The notes: a model not told the origin generated them from the sequence alone. A stretch of 64,000 nucleotides of DNA from Sphingomonas sp. Leaf17 (GCF_001421505.1 NZ_LMKL01000001.1:62001-126000), one strand, 5' to 3'. Numbered from the stretch's first letter, positions 9,261-19,532 are shown. Translations and numbers: made by a program.

Positions 9261-10393
9261 TGTCGGACGAGGGCGGCGAACGCACAGAAGCCCCATCAGC
9301 CAAGCGCAAGAAGGACGCCGTCGAAAAGGGCGACGTCCTGAAAAGCGTCGAGCTGGCTACCGCGCTCAGCATGGCGGCGGGCGTGGGCTGGATCGTCATG
9401 GCGGGGCCGTCGCTGGTCAAGGCCTGCCGCGAGGTGATGGCGACCAGTTTCCAGTTCGGTCGCGCCGATATCGAGGATTTCTCGCCCTTCCGCCCGTTGC
9501 TGGAGGCCGGGTGGAAGCTCGCGCCGTCGATCGCGACGCTGTTCGCGGTGTCGATCCTGGCCGCGCTGCTCAGCCGGGCCGCACTCGGCTCGCTCGGCTT
9601 CAACGCCGGGCTGATGGCCCCCAAGGTGTCGCGGATGAACCCGGCCAAGGGGATGTCGAAGATCATCGGCGTCACCGGCTGGATCGAGCTTGGCAAGTCG
9701 CTGATGAAGGTCGTGCTGCTCGGCAGCATCGGCGCGTGGATGCTGTGGAAGACATCGCACAGCACCTTCGGTCTCGGATCGTCCGATCTTGGTCAGGCGG
9801 TCGGCACGCTTGGCGGCACGCTGACCACGATCCTGATCGCGATGGCCGGCGGCCTTGTCGTCATCGCCGGCATCGACGTGCCGATCCAGGCGATCCGCCG
9901 CCTGTCCAAGATGCGGATGACCAAGCAGGAGGTAAAGGACGAGCACAAGGAAAGCGAAGGTTCGCCCGAAGCCAAGGGCCATATCCGCCAGCGCCAGCGC
10001 GAGATCCTGAACGGCGGCGCGCGCAAGGCGGTGGCCGAGGCGCATGTCATCCTGACCAACCCGACCCATTTCGCGGTTGCCCTGCGCTACGATCGCGGGC
10101 GCGACCAGGTGCCCGTCGTGGTCGCCAAGGGGCGCGGTGCCACCGCTCTTGCGATCCGCGAGATCGCCGCCGAGTTCGCGGTCCCGGTGCTGGAGTATCC
10201 GCAGCTAGCGCGTGCCGTCTATTACACCAGCCGCGAGGGGCAGGAGGTCCGCGACGACCTGTATGCCGCGATCGCCACCGTCCTTGCCTTCGTCTTCGGG
10301 CTGAACGCGCGCGCCGGCGGCACCGCACCGATGCCGACCGTCACCGTGCCCGAAACCGCCCGCTACGACGAACATGGGGTGAAACGGCCATGA
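9260..10393 (+). CDS. flhB: Flagellar biosynthetic protein FlhB
   Basis: FlhB is the substrate-specificity switch of flagellar export. The 377-residue protein starts with the characteristic GGERTEAPSAKRKKDA segment, has four hydrophobic segments between about residues 30 and 215, and a cytoplasmic domain containing the autocleavage motif NPTH at about residues 267-270, which in the family cuts between Asn and Pro. The conserved KGRGATALAIREIAAE follows. ATG 9260 overlaps the fliR stop. A 10-codon frame overlaps its stop by 4 bases (separate entry). Confidence 0.96.
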   Translation: MSDEGGERTEAPSAKRKKDAVEKGDVLKSVELATALSMAAGVGWIVMAGPSLVKACREVMATSFQFGRADIEDFSPFRPLLEAGWKLAPSIATLFAVSILAALLSRAALGSLGFNAGLMAPKVSRMNPAKGMSKIIGVTGWIELGKSLMKVVLLGSIGAWMLWKTSHSTFGLGSSDLGQAVGTLGGTLTTILIAMAGGLVVIAGIDVPIQAIRRLSKMRMTKQEVKDEHKESEGSPEAKGHIRQRQREILNGGARKAVAEAHVILTNPTHFAVALRYDRGRDQVPVVVAKGRGATALAIREIAAEFAVPVLEYPQLARAVYYTSREGQEVRDDLYAAIATVLAFVFGLNARAGGTAPMPTVTVPETARYDEHGVKRP

Positions 10394-10422
10394 CCGATCC
10401 GAATAGTGTGAATCCCGCTTAA
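10390..10422 (+). CDS. Possible 10-residue coupled micro-ORF after flhB
   Basis: ATG at 10390 overlaps the flhB stop as ATGA and reads MTDPNSVNPA before TAA. The overlap geometry is the same as at the genuine gene junctions of this operon, so ribosomes finishing flhB could restart here. Nothing in the peptide suggests a function. It may be the remnant start of a lost downstream gene, or chance. Confidence 0.2.
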   Translation: MTDPNSVNPA

Positions 10423-10446
10423 GATTTGCCGCCGCCCGGCCGTTTA
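10420..10446 (+). promoter_or_regulatory. Sigma-28 (FliA)-like promoter upstream of fliD
   Basis: TAAG at 10420-10423, a 15-base spacer, then GCCGTTTA at 10439-10446 matches the flagellar sigma factor pattern TAAA-N15-GCCGATAA in spacing and in most positions. It sits 28 bases before the fliD start, in the only real gap of the cluster, as expected for late filament-cap and chaperone genes. Read from sequence only; no transcript data. Confidence 0.45.
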
Positions 10447-10474
10447 ACCCTGTGATACGCATCGGACACAGCCC

Positions 10475-11962
10475 ATGGCCACCGTTACTTCTACCACGAC
10501 AGCCTCTGCCAGCACCGTCGTCAGCTCGGCCTCGCAGGAGATCCTGAAGTCGCTCGGGACCGGCTCGGGCGTCGACACGACATCGCTGGTCGCCTCGCTC
10601 GTCAAGGCGCAGTTCGCGGCCAAGACCGCGGCGCTGACCGCGCGCAACGACACGTTGTCCAGCCAGATTTCCAGCGTCAGTACCATCAAGAGCGCGATTA
10701 CCGGGTTCTCGAACGCCCTGGACTCCCTGGTCAAGGGCGGCTCGATCGCCAGCCAGCCGACGACCAGCAACGCCGGCATCCTGACCGCCACCGCGCTGTC
10801 GGGTTCCAAGCTGTCGGGCCTGTCGAAGACGATCGCCGTCAACCAGCTGGCCGGCGCACAATCCGCGACGACGCAGGTGGCGATCGCCGACCGGACCGCC
10901 GCGATCGGCACCGGCGAGTTCACGCTGACCACCGGCACCGCCACCTATTCGGCCGACGGCACGGCGATGACCGGCTTTGCCGCTGGCAGCAGCCCTGCCG
11001 TCAAGATCACCATCGATTCCACGAACAACAGCCTCGATGGGCTGATGAAGGCGATCAACCTGGCCAATGCCGGCGTTTCCGCCTCGATCGTCACCGACGC
11101 CGATGGCTCGGCCTATCTGTCGTTGAAGGGCACGTCCGGCGCGGCGCAGGCCTTCACGCTGGCCGCGACCACCGACACCGATGGCACCTTGTCGCGGTTC
11201 AACGTCGGCACCGGCGCGACGGGGACGAAGCTGAGCGGGGTCGCACAGAACGCGAAACTGACGGTCGACGGCGTACCGATCCAGCGAAGCTCAAACACGA
11301 TCAGCGACCTGATCGACGGCGTGAAGCTGTCACTCAACAGCGCGTCGCCCGGCACCGTCGTGACGCTGGGCAGCCAGACGCCAACGGCCGCGCTGCAACA
11401 GGCGGTCAGCGATGTCGTCGCCACCTATAACGAGGTGATGACCGCGATCGCGAAGGAAACCGATCCGATCAACGGCGTCCTGCGATCGGATCCCGCGGCC
11501 AAGGCCCTGCTCCAGTCGATGAAGGGCCTGACGACCAAGGCGCTCTACACCGGGGCCGCCGCCGGCGCGCCGACCACGCTGTCCGAAATCGGCGTCGCCA
11601 CCAATCGTGACGGCACGCTGAAGCTGGATACCACGCGGCTTGGTCAGGCGCTGACCCAGTTTCCATCGGCGGTGGAATCCATGTTCGCCTATTCCAGCCT
11701 GGGCATCAGCGGGCTTTCCGCGGCGATCACGGCGATTTCGACCAACGCCGTCAGCCCGTCGTTCGGGCTGGGCGCCTCCAACACCCGCTATGTCGCGCAG
11801 CAGAGCGACATCGCCTCGGCCCAGGCCAAGCTGGACGACGCCTCGGCCGTCATGTCGACCCGGCTGACCAAGCAGTTCGCCGGATCCAGCGCCCGCGTCA
11901 CGGCCTACAAGGCGACCCAGACCATGCTGACCAACCAGATCGCCCAGTGGAACAAGAACTGA
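10475..11962 (+). CDS. fliD: Flagellar filament capping protein FliD (HAP2)
   Basis: FliD forms the cap at the filament tip under which flagellin polymerises. The 495-residue, Ser/Thr/Ala-rich, cysteine-free product has the N-terminal motif SLGTGSGVDTTSLVASLVKAQ typical of FliD_N, a variable surface-exposed middle, and the C-terminal coiled segment with VSDVVATYNEVMTAIAKETD, then LSEIGVATNRDGTLKLDTTRL and MLTNQIAQWNKN at the end. All are family landmarks. No signal peptide is seen, as expected for a substrate of flagellar export. Confidence 0.94.
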   Translation: MATVTSTTTASASTVVSSASQEILKSLGTGSGVDTTSLVASLVKAQFAAKTAALTARNDTLSSQISSVSTIKSAITGFSNALDSLVKGGSIASQPTTSNAGILTATALSGSKLSGLSKTIAVNQLAGAQSATTQVAIADRTAAIGTGEFTLTTGTATYSADGTAMTGFAAGSSPAVKITIDSTNNSLDGLMKAINLANAGVSASIVTDADGSAYLSLKGTSGAAQAFTLAATTDTDGTLSRFNVGTGATGTKLSGVAQNAKLTVDGVPIQRSSNTISDLIDGVKLSLNSASPGTVVTLGSQTPTAALQQAVSDVVATYNEVMTAIAKETDPINGVLRSDPAAKALLQSMKGLTTKALYTGAAAGAPTTLSEIGVATNRDGTLKLDTTRLGQALTQFPSAVESMFAYSSLGISGLSAAITAISTNAVSPSFGLGASNTRYVAQQSDIASAQAKLDDASAVMSTRLTKQFAGSSARVTAYKATQTMLTNQIAQWNKN

Positions 11963-11964
11963 CG

Positions 11965-12360
11965 ATGTACGCCTCCCCCCTCTCCCGCGATCCGGAAGCG
12001 ATGTACCGGCAGATCGACGTCGTCGGTCGCACCACCAATGCCGATGGCCCGGCGCTGGTCCAGCTGCTGTACGAGGAGCTGGTCCGTGCGCTGCGCGTCG
12101 CGGCCTGGGCCGCCGAACACCGGCAGTTCAAGGCCAAGAGCGAGCGCGTGACCCGCGCCACCGCGATCCTGTTCGCGCTGGAGGCGGGCCTCGATTTCGA
12201 CAAGGGCGGCGACCTGTCGGTCACGCTGTCGCGGCTCTACGCCGGCGCGCGGCGGCAGGTCGTCGACGCCAGCCTCGGCCACGACCCGCAGCCATTCCGC
12301 GACGTGGCCACCAGCATGGAGGAAATTGCCCAGGCCTGGCGCACGATCCGGGCCGGGTAA
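11965..12360 (+). CDS. fliS: Flagellar export chaperone FliS
   Basis: FliS binds newly made flagellin in the cytoplasm and keeps it unfolded for export. The 131-residue helical protein starts MYASPLSRDPEAMYRQIDVV, has ALVQLLYEELVRALRVAAWA in the first helices, where FliS proteins have the conserved LLYEGAL-type motif, and ends with a helix ending EEIAQAWRTIRAG. ATG 11965, 2 bases after the fliD stop, is preferred over GTG 11947 inside fliD. No flagellin gene lies in the window. Confidence 0.88.
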   Translation: MYASPLSRDPEAMYRQIDVVGRTTNADGPALVQLLYEELVRALRVAAWAAEHRQFKAKSERVTRATAILFALEAGLDFDKGGDLSVTLSRLYAGARRQVVDASLGHDPQPFRDVATSMEEIAQAWRTIRAG

Positions 12361-12370
12361 GCGACCGGAC

Positions 12371-12410
12371 CTGCGCCGCTACGCGCTCAGGCGTCCGCCC
12401 AGCGGCGCAG
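12371..12410. terminator. Inverted repeat between convergent fliS and piuC
   Basis: CTGCGCCGCT (12371-12380) and AGCGGCGCAG (12401-12410) form a perfect 10-bp stem with a 20-base loop. It lies where the + strand flagellar operon meets the - strand iron genes; the right arm is inside the last codons of the hydroxylase. There is no clear T-run on either side, so it is only a candidate bidirectional terminator. Confidence 0.4.
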
Positions 12411-13070
12411 CAGATTGTGATACACGCCCGTCAGACGCACCACGGCCGGGTCGCCCTGCCCTGACATAGCCGCGACCGCCTGGACGCCGGAGTCGAGGTC
12501 GAACAGGATGCGGCGCGCGGCGTCGTCGCGCACCATCGACTGGATCCAGAAGAAGCTGGCGACGCGCACACCGCGCGTGACCGGCGTCACCCGGTGCAGG
12601 CTGGATGCCGGGTACAGCACCATATGCCCGGCCGGCAGCTTGACGCTTTGCGGCCCGTACAGATCCTCGACCACCAGTTCACCGCCGTCGTAGCTGTCCG
12701 GGTCGGACAGGAACAGGGTCGCCGACAGGTCGCTGCGCATCCGGAAATCGGTTCCGCGCCTCAACCGGATGGCGTTGTCGACATGCAGGCCGAAATCCTG
12801 CCCGCCGGCGTAGCGGTTGAACAGCGGCGGATAGACCTTGAGCGGCAGCGCGGCAGCCACGAACAACGGGGTCCGCCCCAGCGCATCCAGCACCATGTCG
12901 GCCGCCTCGCGCGCCGCCGGCAGATCCTCCGGCAATTGTTCGTTGCGCTTGGCAAGCGCCGCCTGCGGACCCGAGGTGGCGTTGCCGTCGATCCACCCGG
13001 CCGCGTCGATGATGCCGCGCAGGCGCGCTACGGCCGCCACATCGAGCACGTCGGGAATCGCGATCAGCAT
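12387..13070 (-). CDS. piuC: PKHD-type Fe(II)/2-oxoglutarate hydroxylase (PiuC/YbiX)
   Basis: Members of this family are iron- and 2-oxoglutarate-dependent dioxygenases found next to TonB siderophore receptors and under iron control. The 227-residue protein carries the iron facial triad in LHVDNAI (H and D) and [19 protein letters not shown] (distal His plus the 2-oxoglutarate Arg), with [13 protein letters not shown] between them. A GGAG site precedes the ATG by 8 bases. It lies 49 bases downstream of the TonB receptor on the same strand, so the two probably share one iron-responsive transcript. Its physiological substrate is not known. Confidence 0.93.
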   Translation of the reverse strand: MLIAIPDVLDVAAVARLRGIIDAAGWIDGNATSGPQAALAKRNEQLPEDLPAAREAADMVLDALGRTPLFVAAALPLKVYPPLFNRYAGGQDFGLHVDNAIRLRRGTDFRMRSDLSATLFLSDPDSYDGGELVVEDLYGPQSVKLPAGHMVLYPASSLHRVTPVTRGVRVASFFWIQSMVRDDAARRILFDLDSGVQAVAAMSGQGDPAVVRLTGVYHNLLRRWADA

Positions 13071-13119
13071 GGCGGCATCTCCGTGTCCTCCCCGCCTTCG
13101 GGCAGGGAGGGATAGCAGG

Positions 13120-15522
13120 TCAGAAACTGTAGAACAGGCTCAGCACCGCCTGCCGCCGCTCACCCGGGGTCGCCCAGCCGCCGCTGACCGCACCGGTCGT
13201 GGCGTTGACGTTGTTGCGGATGGTGGTGAAGTATTTCTCGTCCGTCAGGTTCTGCACATTCAGCTGCGCGGTCAGCCCGCCGCCAAAGGTATAGGCCAGA
13301 TAGGCCCGGTGGGTCAGGTAATCGTCCGACCGATACTGCACCGGATTGGCGATATTCGGCGCATTCAGCGCGAAGTCGCCCTGATAGGTCAGGCCATAAC
13401 CGACCTCCAGCCCGAACGGCAGCTTGTAGGTGGTGAACAGGCTGCCCGAATGCTTCGGCGTCTGGATCAGCTGGCTGTCGGCCTGCGGATCCGGGTTGGC
13501 GACGCTGTTGCCGCATCCCGCAAGGCCGGGCCGGGCAAGACAGGTGTTCGACACGCTCTGGCGGATCGTGCCGTCGAGATAGGTGTAATTGGCAAAGATC
13601 GTCCAGTTTTTCGTCACATTGCCCGACGCGCCCAGCGCGACACCGTCGACCCGGCTCTTGCCGTCCAGCACCTGCAAGGTCGGCAGGGCCGGATCATTCG
13701 ACGCGACACGGTAATTCGTGCGTTCGTTGCGGAACAGCGCAGCGGTCAGCTCCAGCCGCCGGCCGAACAGCCCGGCCTTGGCCCCAACCTCGTAATTCTT
13801 CGCGGTTTCCGGGGCCACGTCGCAGAAACTGGCGGTGCCCACGCCACAGCCAAGCCGGACGGTCGACGACGACGGCGTCTTGGCGTTGCCATAGCCGCCA
13901 TACAGGCTGACATTGTCGACCGGCTTGAACACCGCGCCGACGCGGTAGGAGAACAGCCGCTCGTTGCTGCGTTGCGGCGCGGCCGTGGCGTCGGTCAGCG
14001 CGACCGTCCCCGGCGGGACGAACGGCAACGGCAGTGCACGGAAGGTCGCATCGACGCTTTCCCAGCGGACACCGCCGTTCAGCTCGAAGTGCCGCCCCAG
14101 TTCCAGCGTGTCGAACGCATAGACCGCGATGTTGGTGGTGGTCGATTTCGACTGCGCGGTGATCGTATAGTTGGTCGGGCCGGTATAGGTCGTGTTCGGG
14201 CTGGCGAGGCCGATCAGCCCCTGTGCGACCGCCACGCCGCCGGCGGTACGCAGCAGCGACCCGCTCGTGATGGTGTAGTCCTCGACCGCCGCCGACATGC
14301 CGATGTTCAGCACGTTGCGGATACCGCCCTTTTCACCGGTCTGCACGCGCAGGTCGGTCTGGTTGAACAGCAATTGGTTCTCCTGATCGCGGACCAGCCC
14401 GCGCGGGCCGGACGGCAGGTAGTTGCCCGCCGGAACCGCGGTCGGACAGGCCAGACCGACCGTGCTGGCCCCCGTCGCGCCGATCGGCTGCAAACCGGTG
14501 GTCCCAAGGCAGAACGTCCCCTGCGGTGCGCTGGTGACGCTGTACTGGCCGACCCGCTGCCACCGGGTCAGGTTGCGGACGGAAAGGGCGTCAGACACCG
14601 CGTGCCGGAACGTCGCGGTCGCGCGGTCGACGGTCGTCTCCTGCGTATCCAGATTGACGATGCCGAAATAATCGCTGTTGTCGACGCCGGGCAGCGCGCC
14701 GTCGTTCACGCCGCTGCGGAAATAAGGAACGCCGTAGATCGGCGTATTGTCGTCGCGCTGGTGGACATAGGCCAGCGTCAGGCTGGTCGGACCGTCCATG
14801 CCGAGCGTGATCGACGGCGCGATGCCCCAGCGCTCGTATTTCTCGACATTGCGACCCGGCACGTCGTTGTGGTGATAGACACCATTCAACCGCACCGCGA
14901 CCTGATCGCCGACCCGCACGTTGCTGTCGATCGCGCCGCGATAATAATTGTCGGTCCCGACCGATCCTTGCGCGATCGTCAGCGTCTGGTCGGTCGGCTC
15001 CTTGGTGACGAGGTTGATCGTGCCGCCGACGCTGCCCGATCCGTTGAAGACCGAATTCGCGCCGTTGTAGACCTCGATCTGCTGAAGGTTGAACGGGTCG
15101 GTGCGGCTGTACTGCGCGCTGTCGCGCACGCCATCGACGGTGATGTCGTTGTTCGCGCTGTAGCCGCGCAGGTTGATGCTGTCGCCGTAACCGCCGCCGC
15201 CCTCGCCCGCGCCGAAGGTGATGCCCGGGATCGTCTGCAAGGCATCGCGCAGCGTCTGCAGGTTCTGCTTGCGCAACACCTGGTCGCTGATGACGGTGAT
15301 CGTCTGCGGCGTGTCGAGCAGCGCCGACGTCGCCTTGGGGCTTTCCACCTTCGTCGCTGGCAGCGCCTGACCATTCACGACGATGTCGTCGCGGGTGTCG
15401 TTGCGCTTCTGGTCGGCGGTATCGGCGGCGGCAACCGCGACCGGCGTGTCAGCCGCGACGGCTGGTGCGGAGGCGATGAAGCCGACGCAGGACAGCGCCA
15501 GAAACGATACGGACTTCGACAA
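13120..15522 (-). CDS. TonB-dependent siderophore receptor (catecholate type)
   Basis: An 800-residue outer-membrane receptor that should import a ferric siderophore. It has a signal peptide ([17 protein letters not shown]), a plug domain with [20 protein letters not shown], the [20 protein letters not shown] and [16 protein letters not shown] segments of Fiu/FepA-like plugs, and a beta barrel ending in an aromatic residue (SLFYSF). The start is TTG 15522 with GGGG 7 bases upstream; no in-frame ATG is nearby. PiuC lies immediately downstream. The ligand cannot be read from the sequence, though the piuC link favours a catecholate. Confidence 0.92.
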   Translation of the reverse strand: MSKSVSFLALSCVGFIASAPAVAADTPVAVAAADTADQKRNDTRDDIVVNGQALPATKVESPKATSALLDTPQTITVISDQVLRKQNLQTLRDALQTIPGITFGAGEGGGGYGDSINLRGYSANNDITVDGVRDSAQYSRTDPFNLQQIEVYNGANSVFNGSGSVGGTINLVTKEPTDQTLTIAQGSVGTDNYYRGAIDSNVRVGDQVAVRLNGVYHHNDVPGRNVEKYERWGIAPSITLGMDGPTSLTLAYVHQRDDNTPIYGVPYFRSGVNDGALPGVDNSDYFGIVNLDTQETTVDRATATFRHAVSDALSVRNLTRWQRVGQYSVTSAPQGTFCLGTTGLQPIGATGASTVGLACPTAVPAGNYLPSGPRGLVRDQENQLLFNQTDLRVQTGEKGGIRNVLNIGMSAAVEDYTITSGSLLRTAGGVAVAQGLIGLASPNTTYTGPTNYTITAQSKSTTTNIAVYAFDTLELGRHFELNGGVRWESVDATFRALPLPFVPPGTVALTDATAAPQRSNERLFSYRVGAVFKPVDNVSLYGGYGNAKTPSSSTVRLGCGVGTASFCDVAPETAKNYEVGAKAGLFGRRLELTAALFRNERTNYRVASNDPALPTLQVLDGKSRVDGVALGASGNVTKNWTIFANYTYLDGTIRQSVSNTCLARPGLAGCGNSVANPDPQADSQLIQTPKHSGSLFTTYKLPFGLEVGYGLTYQGDFALNAPNIANPVQYRSDDYLTHRAYLAYTFGGGLTAQLNVQNLTDEKYFTTIRNNVNATTGAVSGGWATPGERRQAVLSLFYSF

Positions 15523-15549
15523 TGCAGTTCCCCTTTGCTCTTGGGGACG

Positions 15550-15578
15550 CCGCTATTGAGAGTCGTTCGCATTGTCAA
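15550..15578 (-). promoter_or_regulatory. Promoter with Fur-like box for the TonB receptor
   Basis: On the minus strand a perfect -35 TTGACA (15578-15573) is followed after 17 bases by a weak -10 (TAGCGG). Between them lies a Fur-like imperfect palindrome (plus strand TTGAGAGTCGTTCGCA, 15556-15571, reading TGAGA...TCGCA). A repressor bound here would cover the promoter, which suits iron repression of the receptor and PiuC. Based on pattern alone. Confidence 0.45.
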
Positions 15579-15600
15579 CGCTAATGCGAGTGCATCGCAC

Positions 15601-15894
15601 TTACGCCTGGTGTTTTTGTTCCATCTCCGCACCGATCGCCGTCGCGCGCCCATCCACGGCCTGCGCGAACAGCCAGCTCCGGATCGCGCTGGCGAGATTG
15701 GGTGGCGCGTCGGCGGCGATCCGCAACACGTCGATCTGCGCGACCAGCGCGCTGAGCGGCAGGGCGAGCCGCTGCGCTTCTCCCTCCAGCGCCGCCCAGA
15801 ACACCGGCTCAAGGCTGATCGATGTCTGATGCCCGGCAATGGTGATCGAACGCTTGAGCGGGCCGTAAAACCCGCCCGGCGGGCTTGCGATCAT
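15601..15894 (-). CDS. Ribbon-helix-helix domain protein
   Basis: A 97-residue protein with a compact ribbon-helix-helix-type region ([20 protein letters not shown] followed by two helices through [12 protein letters not shown]). Such small proteins sit next to metabolic genes in many alphaproteobacteria and have no fixed function. Its ATG overlaps the cobT stop by 4 bases (ATGA), so it is co-translated as the last gene of the cobS-cobT unit. It may bind DNA; that is inference from the fold. Confidence 0.75.
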   Translation of the reverse strand: MIASPPGGFYGPLKRSITIAGHQTSISLEPVFWAALEGEAQRLALPLSALVAQIDVLRIAADAPPNLASAIRSWLFAQAVDGRATAIGAEMEQKHQA

Positions 15895-17714
15895 TCGGTG
15901 TCGAACAACGCGGCCAGCTGTTCGATCAGCGTTCCGCCCAGTTGCTCGACATCCATGATCGTCACGGCGCGCGCGTAATAGCGCGTGACGTCGTGGCCGA
16001 TGCCGATCGCCGACAGTTCGACCGGCGACTTGGATTCGATCCAGCCGATCACCTGCCGCAGATGCCGTTCCAGATAGCTGCCCGAATTGACGCTGAGCGT
16101 CGAATCGTCGACCGGTGCGCCGTCCGAAATGACCATCAGGATCCGGCGATCCTCCGGCCGCGCCATCAACCGGCTATGCGCCCACAGCAGCGCCTCGCCG
16201 TCGATATTTTCCTTCAGCAACCCCTCGCGCATCATCAGGCCCAGGTTGGTGCGCGCCCGCCGCCACGGCTCGTCCGCCTTTTTGTAGACGATGTGGCGCA
16301 CGTCGTTCAGCCGCCCCGGCTGCGGCGGGCGACCGGCAGCAAGCCACGTCTCGCGGCTCTGCCCGCCCTTCCAGGCGCGGGTCGTGAAGCCGAGGATCTC
16401 AGTCTTGACCCCGCACCGCTCCAGCGTCCGCGCCAGAATATCCGCGCTGATCGCCGCGATCGAGATCGGACGGCCGCGCATCGACCCCGAATTGTCGATC
16501 AGCAGGGTGACGACGGTGTCGCGGAAATCGGTCTCCCGCTCGATCTTGTAGCTGAGCGACTGGGTCGGGTTGACGACGACGCGAGCGAGCCGTGCGGCGT
16601 CCAGCATCCCCTCGTCCTGATCGAAGTCCCACGACCGCGCCTGCTGCGCCATCAGCCGCCGTTGCAGGCGGTTGGCCAGCTTCGACACCGCGCTCTGCAG
16701 ATGCACGAGCTGCTGGTCGAGATAGCCGCGCAGCCGCGCCAGTTCGTCGGCGTCGCACAATTCGGTCGCGGCCACGACCTCGTCAAACCGGGTCGTCCAC
16801 GGCTTATAGTCGAACTGCGACGACGGGTCGAAGCTGGGGCGATTAGGGCGGACGGGCTGCATGCCCTCCTCGCCATCGTCGCCGGGTTCGCCGTCCAGAT
16901 CGTCGGGCGGATCGCCGCCATCCTCGCTCTGCCCCTCCTGATCCTCGGCCTCGCTGGTCTCGCCGCGCGCCTCGACCTCACCCTCGCCCTGACCGCCCTC
17001 GTCCTCGCCGTCGTCGGCGTCGTCATCGGCGTTCGTCTCGTCGGTACCCTCGTCCTCTACGCCGCCCTCATCGGTGGATTCGGGGGTCTGCTCACCCTCG
17101 ATCAGTTCCAGATCGCGCAGCAGTTTGTTGGTCAGCGCCTGAAACGCCCGCTGGTCCTCCAGCGCGATCGACAGCGATCCCAGATCGGCCTTTGCATCGA
17201 TCCAGTCTCGCACCAGCGCCAGACCTGGCGCGGCTACCGCCGGCGGCGCGCGTCCGGTCAGCGCCTCGCGCACCATCAGCCCCAGCGCGGTCGACAGCGG
17301 CACCTCGTCCCGGTTGCGTGCCCGCGTGATCGGGTCGGCACGCAGCCGCGCATCCAGCGCCACGCCCAGATTATCGGCGATCCCCGCATAGCCGCGCGCG
17401 CCCAGCGCCTCGACCCGCGCGCCCTCGACCGCATCGAAGACCGCGCGCGCGACCGCATCGGCCGGCGCGCCGCGGGTGTGCAGCGCGACGTCATGGTGGC
17501 GCAGCCGCAGGGCAAAGCCATCGGCATAGCCGCGGGCTTCAGCGACCTGATCGGCCGGCAGGGTGCGCGACGGCATCGGCACCTTGATGTGCTTGCCCGA
17601 CTGCGCCGGCGCGTCGGCGGTGAAGGCGAGTTCGACCTCGCCCTCGCCCGACAGCGCACGCGCGGTGCCGCCGAGAACGGCCTTGAACCGGTCGATGGGG
17701 GTTTCCTGCGCCAA
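15891..17714 (-). CDS. cobT: Cobaltochelatase CobT subunit / VWA protein
   Basis: CobT is the large partner of the AAA+ protein CobS in the ATP-driven cobaltochelatase that inserts Co2+ into hydrogenobyrinate diamide. The 607-residue protein has an N-terminal CobT domain ([14 protein letters not shown]), a long strongly acidic linker (about residues 205-295, rich in Asp/Glu/Gly), and a C-terminal VWA domain with the MIDAS sequence DNSGS and a later SDGAP. It starts at TTG. No cobN or other cobalamin genes are in the window, so a chelatase role depends on genes elsewhere; MoxR/VWA-type chaperone function is an alternative. Confidence 0.88.
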   Translation of the reverse strand: MAQETPIDRFKAVLGGTARALSGEGEVELAFTADAPAQSGKHIKVPMPSRTLPADQVAEARGYADGFALRLRHHDVALHTRGAPADAVARAVFDAVEGARVEALGARGYAGIADNLGVALDARLRADPITRARNRDEVPLSTALGLMVREALTGRAPPAVAAPGLALVRDWIDAKADLGSLSIALEDQRAFQALTNKLLRDLELIEGEQTPESTDEGGVEDEGTDETNADDDADDGEDEGGQGEGEVEARGETSEAEDQEGQSEDGGDPPDDLDGEPGDDGEEGMQPVRPNRPSFDPSSQFDYKPWTTRFDEVVAATELCDADELARLRGYLDQQLVHLQSAVSKLANRLQRRLMAQQARSWDFDQDEGMLDAARLARVVVNPTQSLSYKIERETDFRDTVVTLLIDNSGSMRGRPISIAAISADILARTLERCGVKTEILGFTTRAWKGGQSRETWLAAGRPPQPGRLNDVRHIVYKKADEPWRRARTNLGLMMREGLLKENIDGEALLWAHSRLMARPEDRRILMVISDGAPVDDSTLSVNSGSYLERHLRQVIGWIESKSPVELSAIGIGHDVTRYYARAVTIMDVEQLGGTLIEQLAALFDTE

Positions 17715-17720
17715 CGGTCG

Positions 17721-18740
17721 TTACGCCTTGCCGACCACGCTCTCGGGCAAATCCTTGCCGAACACACGCTGGTAATATTCGGATACCAGCGCCCGCTCCG
17801 CCTCGTCGCACTTGTTCAGGAACGACAGGCGGAACGCGAACCCGACATCGCCGAAGATCAGCGCATTCTGGGCCCAGGTGATGACGGTGCGCGGACTCAT
17901 CACGGTCGAGATATCGCCATTGACGAAGCCTTTTCGCGTCAGGTCGGCGACGCGAACCATGTTCTCTACCGTTTTCTTGCCCTCGGGCTTGTCATATTCG
18001 CCCGACTTGGCGAGCACGATCTGCGCCTCGACCGCCGCCGGCAGGTAGTTCAGCGTGACGACGATGTTCCAGCGGTCCATCTGGCCCTGGTTGATCTGCT
18101 GCGTGCCGTGATACAGCCCGCTGGTATCGCCAAGGCCGACCGTGTTGGCGGTCGCGAACAGGCGGAACCACGGGTTCGGGCGGATCACCCGGTTCTGGTC
18201 GAGAAGCGTCAGCTTGCCCTCCGTCTCCAGCACGCGCTGGATCACGAACATCACGTCGGGACGGCCGGCGTCATATTCGTCGAACACGAGCGCGGTCGGC
18301 GTCTGCAACGCCCAGGGGAGCAGACCTTCGCGGAACTCGGTGATCTGCTGCCCGTCCTTCAGGACGATGGCGTCGCGACCGACCAGGTCAATGCGGCTGA
18401 TATGCGCGTCGAGGTTGATACGGATACACGGCCATTTCAGGCGCGCCGCCACCTGTTCAATGTGCGTCGACTTGCCGGTGCCATGATAGCCCTGCACCAT
18501 CACCCGGCGGTTGTGCGCGAAGCCCGCCAGCACCGCGATCGTGGTATCCGCGTCGAAGACATAGGCCGGATCGAGGTCGGGGACACGTTCGTCCGCTTCG
18601 GAAAAGGCGGGCACCTCCATATCCGAATCGATGCCGAACAGGTCGCGCACCTTGACCATGCGATCGGGCGCATCGAGGATCGTCGTCTCACGGCCATCTT
18701 CGGAAGACCGGGCAGGCTGGGTATTGGAAATATCGGTCAT
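17721..18740 (-). CDS. cobS: Cobaltochelatase CobS subunit (AAA+ ATPase)
   Basis: CobS is the MoxR-like AAA+ ATPase that drives CobT and CobN. From ATG 18740 the product has 339 residues, with the Walker A motif GYHGTGKST, the Walker B stretch [10 protein letters not shown] and sensor region [20 protein letters not shown], all typical of CobS. A GAGAG ribosome-binding site precedes this ATG; the frame stays open 27 codons further upstream without a better site. cobT begins 6 bases downstream of its stop. Confidence 0.93.
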   Translation of the reverse strand: MTDISNTQPARSSEDGRETTILDAPDRMVKVRDLFGIDSDMEVPAFSEADERVPDLDPAYVFDADTTIAVLAGFAHNRRVMVQGYHGTGKSTHIEQVAARLKWPCIRINLDAHISRIDLVGRDAIVLKDGQQITEFREGLLPWALQTPTALVFDEYDAGRPDVMFVIQRVLETEGKLTLLDQNRVIRPNPWFRLFATANTVGLGDTSGLYHGTQQINQGQMDRWNIVVTLNYLPAAVEAQIVLAKSGEYDKPEGKKTVENMVRVADLTRKGFVNGDISTVMSPRTVITWAQNALIFGDVGFAFRLSFLNKCDEAERALVSEYYQRVFGKDLPESVVGKA

Positions 18741-18857
18741 GCCACTCTCATTGCCGTCGCGGATAGGGGCAAGGGACCGGCCCCTGCCGACCGCATAACG
18801 GTCGAGGGAGGAAAACGGCACCTCAGGCTTTCTCAGTGCGAAGCGAAACCGCCGGCG

Positions 18858-19532
18858 TCAACCCGTCACCGCCGTGTCGGCCGCCCGCGCCGCCACGGGA
18901 AACAGCCGGACGAAGCGTTCGGCGAGCGCACGGCTGCCGGTGTAGCGCACACGACTTTCCGCGACGGCGTCGGCGAGCGGACGGCCGTCGAACACCACGG
19001 CCGCAATCGTCGCTGGATCGCCCTCGATCATCAGGTCGACCCGGTCACTATCGTCGCGGCGGATCGCGATGCCGTGGATATCAACCCGCGCGACGAAGCG
19101 ATCGAGCGGCAGGGTAAAGCCGATGACCGCGACGAAGCCGCGCGCAAGCTCGGCGCTGAACGCGCCGCGCAGGGCCAGCATCAGCGAGGCGGCGCTGTAC
19201 GGTCGCCCGGCCTCCAGCGCGACCGCCCCTGCGACCCAGCGGTTCAGCGCGCGCAGGATCGGTTCGATTTCAAGCCCCCACGCCGTCAGTTCATAGACCT
19301 GGACCGGCCGGCGTCCCTCGATCACCCGCCGGCGCACGACACCTGCCGCCTCCAGCCCCTCCAGCCGCTGGGTCAGGACATTCGCGCTCAGGCCGGGTAG
19401 CCCGGCGCGCAGGTCGCTGAAGCGCCGCGCCCCGAACAGCAATTCGCGCACCACCAGCAACGCCCAGCGTTCGCCAAGCCGCTCCAGCGCCTGGGCCGTG
19501 CCGCAGGCGTCATCGTACCAGCGCTTGGCCAT
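18858..19532 (-). CDS. HxlR-family transcriptional regulator with C-terminal extension
   Basis: The N-terminal half (residues 1-100) is a winged-helix HxlR domain: YDDACGTAQALERLGERWAL, ELLFGARRFSDLRAGLPG, SANVLTQRLEGLEAAGVV. The C-terminal ~110 residues are an extra domain like the SCP2-type extension seen in longer HxlR proteins, possibly for ligand sensing. ATG 19532 fits the usual HxlR start; the frame stays open to TTG 19586. It is divergent from the DUF1428 gene across about 220 bases, and is probably its regulator. Confidence 0.85.
   Translation of the reverse strand: MAKRWYDDACGTAQALERLGERWALLVVRELLFGARRFSDLRAGLPGLSANVLTQRLEGLEAAGVVRRRVIEGRRPVQVYELTAWGLEIEPILRALNRWVAGAVALEAGRPYSAASLMLALRGAFSAELARGFVAVIGFTLPLDRFVARVDIHGIAIRRDDSDRVDLMIEGDPATIAAVVFDGRPLADAVAESRVRYTGSRALAERFVRLFPVAARAADTAVTG

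Noticed and set aside
12838-15978. A 1046-codon open frame on the + strand
   Set aside because: It lies opposite the TonB receptor and the piuC start; the product is low-complexity and has no recognisable domain.
15885-19400. An 1171-codon open frame on the + strand
   Set aside because: It runs antisense to cobT, cobS and the HxlR gene, which have clear domains. Its Arg/Asp/His-rich product is the usual shadow of GC-rich coding DNA.
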